From Diphasiastrum complanatum (lineage: Eukaryota; Streptophyta; Lycopodiopsida; Lycopodiales; Lycopodiaceae): a stretch of 64,000 nt of DNA. The position numbers and the translations under genes were made by a program. Below, piece after piece: positions 59,421 to 64,000 of the stretch (position 1 is the first letter of the stretch; each line of letters starts with the position of its first letter). The notes under the pieces were generated by a model. It was given only the letters and a program-made list of their open reading frames with translations, had not been told where the DNA came from and did no database searches. The stretch covers positions 27,038,161-27,102,160 of the forward strand of contig CM055095.1 in the NCBI GenBank assembly GCA_029204225.1. The letters run 5' to 3'.

Positions 59421-60157
59421 TGTTAAATTTCACACGTGTGGACTGTCCACTACATGTACTTGTGATCTCCTAAGGTGTGTAGATTCACCAAGATCAAGAC
59501 TAGATTGAGATTCAAGATCAATCTTGAATCCTATGGCAAAAACACACTACTACATGCATTCAATCACTTTCAACTCTCACTCACACGTGTGGGAAGTATT
59601 CAAAAAATAATCTAAGTAAAAACAAGCTGCTCTCCTTGGGTAGAGAGAGAAAATGCATCAAGAGCTCTCGGGTAGAGAGAGAAAGCTAGAAATCCAATAA
59701 TTCACAAAATCCATGAAATCACCAAATCAATTGACATCAAAATGAGGAGTACAATGATACTAGTAGGTCCATGAGCTACCACTATGCTTAACTATGATTG
59801 GACCACATTTTGTCACCTCTTGATCCTATTGGATCATTGATCTATGCACCTCTTAATTCTATTGGACTATATTCAAGCACACCTCAATTTCCTATTGGAC
59901 CTCACAAGGTTCCACCTCTATATCCTATTGGACCTCTTGGAATTCATCAAACAAAAACTTTACACTTGTCTACACTCTAATTAGCACGTGTTTAGCCTCT
60001 TACTCTATTTTGGCTCAATAGTGGCATTACAAGTGGAAATGCATAATTTGCCATCTATGCCAAATTTATTCCTATCAACATCCTACACCTAGATGCTTGA
60101 TGTAAAAAACATAAGACCCCTATATCTAACATAGATAATCTTTTTCAATTCTTCACA
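59421..60157 (-). repeat. 5' LTR of copia E
   Basis: 737 bp, pairing with 54031-54767. CACACGTGTG lies at 59431 and 59582. Confidence 0.95.
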
Positions 60158-60162
60158 GTATC

Positions 60163-62060
60163 TACCTCACCTCTGCTTGACTCCTCACTCGACATCAACG
60201 GCTCTCCAATTACTAAATCAGATTTCCTCATATCAGCTCCTCCCCGCGATTCTTCTCCCCCCAGAATTCCAACACCTCCACCTCACCGCAATCACCTCTT
60301 CAAAAAACACAGTCTCCTCCTTTGACACCCCACTCACCTCCACCTACTTATCCCCCAAACCCCTCTTCTACACAATTTTTTGATCTTCTCTTTTACAACC
60401 CTATGCCTTATCCTAATTACCAATGCTCCTTCCCTGACATTGGCATATGGGAGCAATTACCACTGACTGCCCAAAAGATGGTTTGGTGGGTGAATGAACT
60501 TCAATACAACATCTATGGAATCTTGTTAGGTCAACAAGTAGTACGACAGGTCGATGATGGTGCCATCCTACAACTTCAGTAGGAAAATCAATGGTTGGTG
60601 GCTGAATCTGCTCAAAAACAACAATAGATCGATAACCTCACCACATACTATCAACAGCAGCAAGAGATGCTCAGCCACCTACATAGCCAACTCCAACTGA
60701 AAATCTCTCACATGCAAACCGTCATCGACAACATCAGAGCAAAACGAGACAAGGCTGTTGCAGATGCCCAAGCCACACGTTCCGCTATGAAGGAACAACT
60801 GGAAATGGTCGATTTCAATGATTTCGCACCACCAACTATTCTTGAGGGAACCCAAATTCCAATGGGAGCATATAAGCAGTTGGCCCAAAAGTTGAAAGCC
60901 ACGACGGAACAACACACCAAACTCCAACAATCATAACAATCATACATTGCTTCCATCGAGGCCCTCAACCAACACATAGCCACTTTGGAAGAACGATTGA
61001 AGGCGGCCGCTCAGTCCACACCTTCTGTCCATGCAGAGCATTCTCACTTTCATGACTTCGGGCATTACTTTGATGGTCCAAATGGTGGCGATGGGCCAGG
61101 ATTTCAGCAACCGCCAACAGATAATCAAGGCTCGACATTTCAAGGACCACAAGCTCAACCACCAACCAATCCTCAGGGCACCGATGGTACTGCCTCCCAG
61201 CACCAATTCACTTCTACTGCCTCTAATCCTATCGATACAACTAACCTTTCCTTTCCACGCCAACCCAAATCACAACGGATCACTACTTCTAACCCTTCAC
61301 CTCCCCTTTCTCCTGAACCAGACCCCCAACTTGAACATGTCTTAGCTGTTGAAGCTCTCACAATACGACAACAGATCTCTCCAACTGCACCAAACAAGGA
61401 GCAACTCATCTCCCAAGAGTTTGCATGAAAATACCAACCCAAGGAGTGCGGTGGGTACATCCTACCCAACCTGGATCATTGCAAGACTCACATGGAAGAG
61501 TTAAACTCATGGATCCACAACCTGCCTGGCGACACCAACTCTTCTTGCAAAGCAAAACATCCATGGAGTGATATCTCGAAGCCCCGACATACATGCTCAT
61601 CAACCCATATTATTACCCGGTGGCAAGTAGAGAACCATTTTCCACCACAAAGTGGAAAAACAAGATTTATTGGCCCAAGCTAACTGGTGTACATACCGGC
61701 AATCTCGTAGATGACATGATTACCAATTGCCGTGTCTTTCACCAGAAACAACATGGCAACCCGGATCGAAATGTGCTCTACTTTGCAAATAATTGTGGCC
61801 TGGTTGCTTTCTTGGCAGAACTCAATGGCTATTGGGATAGAGGCCTCCCACCAATTGCCATTGATATCAATAAGCCCTTGCAAATAGAAACAAATCACAT
61901 CGACGTGGCCCGCCTTTATTACCGTGCCGCCCTCACTTCCGCATATGGTGGAACTCTGGAAGATCCACGGCTTCTTGCAAGGCATGCTGCATTATTACAA
62001 AAAACTACCCTTCCTCAACAAATTGCATTGGCAAATGATGGAAGGCATTGGCAATAAAAT
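60163..62060 (+). pseudogene. Gene M, 3' coding part (unknown protein)
   Basis: This continues gene M after copia E: the reading across the GTATC site stays Pro/Ser-rich and in frame to about 60318. A shift leads to DIGIWEQLPLTAQKMVWWVNEL (60436 on) and, after two stops, a coiled coil (60660-60990: LHSQLQLKISHMQTVIDNIR, then ALNQHIATLEERLKAAAQS). Then come a Gln/Pro/Ser/Thr-rich stretch (60985-61428) and, after a stop and shift, a C-terminal domain (about 61593-62057) with NPYYYPVASREPF, FANNCGLVAFLAELNGYWD and HIDVARLYYRAALTSAYGG, ending at a stop. No known domain is recognised. About seven frame breaks indicate decay. Confidence 0.5.
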
Positions 62061-62150
62061 CTATCAGATCCGCCAACAACAAACACACTTCCAGAAAGCT
62101 AAAAGATCCAGGATGAAAAGCTTCGATTGGTGTGGGACCACCGATCCAAT

Positions 62151-62164
62151 CAGGAGGGGCATAA
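62151..62164 (+). promoter_or_regulatory. Candidate polypurine tract after gene M
   Basis: AGGAGGGGCATAA precedes the TGTTAGCATC start, in the position of a retrotransposon plus-strand primer. Confidence 0.55.
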
Positions 62165-62693
62165 TGTTAGCATCTGTGCTAACACAAAAAAATAAATAAA
62201 AAAGAGAGAAATAAAACTCCGTGGCATGTGTTTTGTTAAGTCCACGTACGAGTGTCCCATGAGTAGAAGCTCAAAAAATAATAAAATAGCCTAGACGTAG
62301 ATTTAGAACTTAGACTTAGGAGACTTAAGATTAGAAATATTTTATCTGAAGTTTTCTTGAGTTAAGAAACTTTGAAGTTCTAAGTTAGAAGTTCTAGAAA
62401 GGCTAGAAATAGATTAGTCCCATAAGTTAGTGGATACTTATGGAAGACCCTCCTTGCCATAAAAGGAGAGGTATTTGTCTTGTAAATAACACTTTTGAGA
62501 TTAAGCTATCAAATTTTCTATTTTTTAGATTATCTCTCTATTTCATTTGTATTCCCTTGGGAAGGTGCATAGCTTGAGGGAAGGTGCTTGGGCCTTCTCT
62601 TGCCTCCTTCTTATTGATTTGTATTGTGACATGTATTTTGTTGATTGATTATTAGTTAGCCGCAATCTTCCATTCTAATTCCCTTTGGGTGTT
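62165..62693 (+). repeat. LTR-like segment after gene M
   Basis: It starts with a hairpin-forming TGTTAGCATCTGTGCTAACA. CATAAAAGGAGAGG near 62458 is a likely TATA box followed by an LTR-like R/U5 style sequence. The right edge is set where homology to the gypsy H extra ORF begins and lacks a clear CA end. No matching copy is seen left of gene M. Confidence 0.45.
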
Positions 62694-62885
62694 AATCTAG
62701 GATTTAGTGACGAGTACCTTCAGGGCCTACTCAGAATTGATGACCTTATACAACAAATTCCATCTGTGCCTGCCTTCACCGGAGCCTTAGACCATCTCGA
62801 GTATCTGGAAGCAGTCACAAAGATTGACAAGCTCGAACAGGAGCTGACAGATCTCCAACAACAAATGGAAGATCAAAAAAATTAC
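62694..62885 (+). pseudogene. Fragment homologous to the gypsy H extra ORF
   Basis: GFSDEYLQGLLRIDDLIQQI through LEQELTDLQQQMEDQK aligns with 42250-42420 along its whole length, by eye about three quarters identical in DNA. It is a coiled-coil part of the unknown protein and is joined abruptly to the LTR-like segment on its left and unrelated sequence on its right. Confidence 0.75.
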
Positions 62886-62887
62886 TT

Positions 62888-63265
62888 TTGCAGCAAGTGA
62901 AGTCACATGTCTTCATAAAGAGAGTAGATCAAATGGTTCTTGGTGAGGGAGATAGTCACAAGTCAAGAAGGAGAGAAGTATGTGAAGAGTTCAAAGTAGG
63001 ATGTACTTTGAATGATGTCATTGTGAATGATAGTGAGGAAGAACTATTATCATGTGAGTTATTACCTAAAACATTGAGTAGAAGTTCTTGTTTGAAAAGA
63101 GAGAATACTTCAATCATCCTTATGTTGAAGGTACTAATCATTTTTTTCATGGCTTCTAATGTTTTTGAGGTTTCTACTTCTTATGATGCAATCATTAAGA
63201 GGGAGTCTTATGAAGGAAAGAGAAATGGAAGATTGGTTCTTGGGGGATCCAAGGCATGGATCTAA
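62888..63265 (+). pseudogene. Unrecognised coding-like segment
   Basis: 125 open codons following the coiled-coil fragment (VKSHVFIKRVDQMVLGEG, then CTLNDVIVNDSEEELL). Composition is protein-like with charged clusters and one hydrophobic stretch (ILMLKVLIIFFMA). I recognise no family. It may continue into the next entry after stops near 63263-63310. Confidence 0.35.
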
Positions 63266-63333
63266 CATCTCTTCATCAACTCAAAGGATTCTATGATTGT
63301 GAATTGATCACTCATGATTGAGATGGCAAAAGG

Positions 63334-64000
63334 TTGGTTGGAGAAGACTACATGGAGCAAATCGAGATGCAATTTCTTCAAGGCAAGGAAAATCTCATTG
63401 GTGAGCTTATTGAGGTTTGTTATGGACTCAATAGGGCTGGATTTATTAGGTTTGATACTCATCTTCACCTACTCTACTTCATGTTGGATGGAAATTTTGG
63501 AATCTATCTTTTGATTTGTGATGGTGACATTGGTGACATTGTTCTCACTAACCTTTGTGGAAATTCGAGATCAAACATTGATGAGATCTTGTTGGATCTA
63601 GATCATATTTTTAGAGGGAGTATTTCCAGAGGTTCAGGTATGAAGATATTCATATCTTTGATATCTTTGATGATCAAGAGAAAGGTAAGCAAGTGGAAGC
63701 GAATCACTTTGCTTTACTCACAGGTTTTGGAGAAATTTCTTGTGTAGATGATGCTATGCAAGTGGATATTGGTTCTCATGATTTTCATGTTGGGAAAGCA
63801 AGTAATGGATCTGGAAAACAAATTTTGTTCAATGGCTTTGATGGTCAAGAGGTTAGTCTCAAAGGGCTTCAACAACGCAAAAGGAAAGGTGGCAATTTGG
63901 AGCTAGTCAAGACCATCAAAGGAGGGCTATTTGGCAAAGATGTTTTGGATCTGTTTTTGCAGCTTATTGAAGACTCAAGTAAGGTCAAAGGAGCAACAAG
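63334..64000 (+). pseudogene. Unrecognised coding-like sequence running off the window
   Basis: One frame (63334-63600) reads YMEQIEMQFLQGKENLIGEL and FDTHLHLLYFMLDGNFGIYL. From about 63620 a second frame is open to the window end (HFALLTGFGEISCVDDAMQV, LFNGFDGQEVSLKGLQQRKR, GGLFGKDVLDLFLQLIEDS). The switch suggests a frameshift or an intron near 63600. No family is recognised. It could be a host gene exon or another retroelement ORF. Confidence 0.35.

Larger units (their letters stand above)
54031..60157 (-). mobile_element. Copia E, complete but disabled Ty1/copia element
   Basis: A full-length minus-strand element with two 737-bp LTRs, primer-binding site, polypurine tract and a perfect GTATC target duplication. 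I count six LTR differences (four transitions, two transversions), so it is older than copia C. Its Gag-Pol has several frame breaks. Same family as copia D. It sits inside gene M. Confidence 0.95.

Noticed and set aside
54408..59980. Identical 60-codon ORFs rich in PIGP repeats at 54408 and 59798
   Set aside because: They lie in the two LTRs of copia E. The CCTATTGGA repetition is DNA-level LTR structure; coding is not supported.
46591..60162. CRISPR-like reading of the recurring short palindromes
   Set aside because: Spacing is irregular, repeats are only 10 bases and all fall in retrotransposon LTRs or leaders of a plant nuclear genome.
1..64000. tRNA genes suggested by TGGTATCAGAGC strings
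   Set aside because: Each lies immediately inside an LTR and is a primer-binding site complementary to tRNA-Met, without a cloverleaf.

Overview
The window looks like nuclear DNA from a land plant, probably a seed plant with a large, retrotransposon-dense genome. The evidence is many Ty1/copia and Ty3/gypsy elements primed by initiator-tRNA-Met (TGGTATCAGAGC-type sites), a plant-style intron-containing gene, and AT-rich intergenic DNA. The species cannot be named from sequence alone. I found no rRNA, tRNA, CRISPR or organellar genes. All element names (copia A-G, gypsy H-J, gene M) are local labels.

Layout. 1-3088: decayed 3' part of copia A, inserted into an older reversed copia fragment (3089-3507). 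About 4850-6880: badly decayed LINE-type reverse transcriptase. 7171-13518 (minus strand): the only convincing host gene, a three-exon TMEM131-like type I membrane protein of about 1679 residues. 13.5-19.2 kb: intergenic DNA with small tandem repeats. 19253-26973: copia F, whose 3' LTR received a chromodomain gypsy (J, minus strand) before a deletion joined the copia gag to the gypsy 3' end. 27062-33285: a copia chimera, the 5' half of G fused to the intact pol of B. 33286-35366 and 41063-44792: remains of an Athila/Tat-like gypsy (H) with a long extra ORF 3' of integrase, split by copia D (35367-41062), a scrambled element with LTRs in opposite orientations. 44793-46028: another chromodomain gypsy fragment (I, minus strand). 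46029-62164: an unfamiliar TATA-led coding unit (gene M), broken by two complete copia elements. Copia C (46596-52909) has a full-length uninterrupted ORF, a TCATG target duplication and LTRs differing at 2 of 862 positions. Copia E (54031-60157, minus strand) has a GTATC duplication and 6 differences in 737. 62165 to the end: an LTR-like segment, a fragment related to the gypsy H extra ORF, and unknown coding-like sequence running off the window.

How it fits together. Most of the window is a record of nested insertion, deletion and inversion. Relative ages can be read from it: copia C is youngest, then copia E; the LINE, copia A, copia F and gypsies H, I and J are older. Copia C is the only element that looks able to move.

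The most interesting signals are four. First, two long unrecognised proteins (gypsy H extra ORF and gene M) share the order globular N-terminus, low-complexity linker, coiled coil, C-terminal domain in an LTR-element setting. Second, the exact palindrome CACACGTGTG (a G-box overlapping two CGTGTG elements) recurs 14 times, in the LTRs or leaders of four distinguishable copia elements. Third, copia C landed exactly on the start codon of gene M. Fourth, copia D has an inverted, hairpin-like structure that suggests self-integration or template switching.
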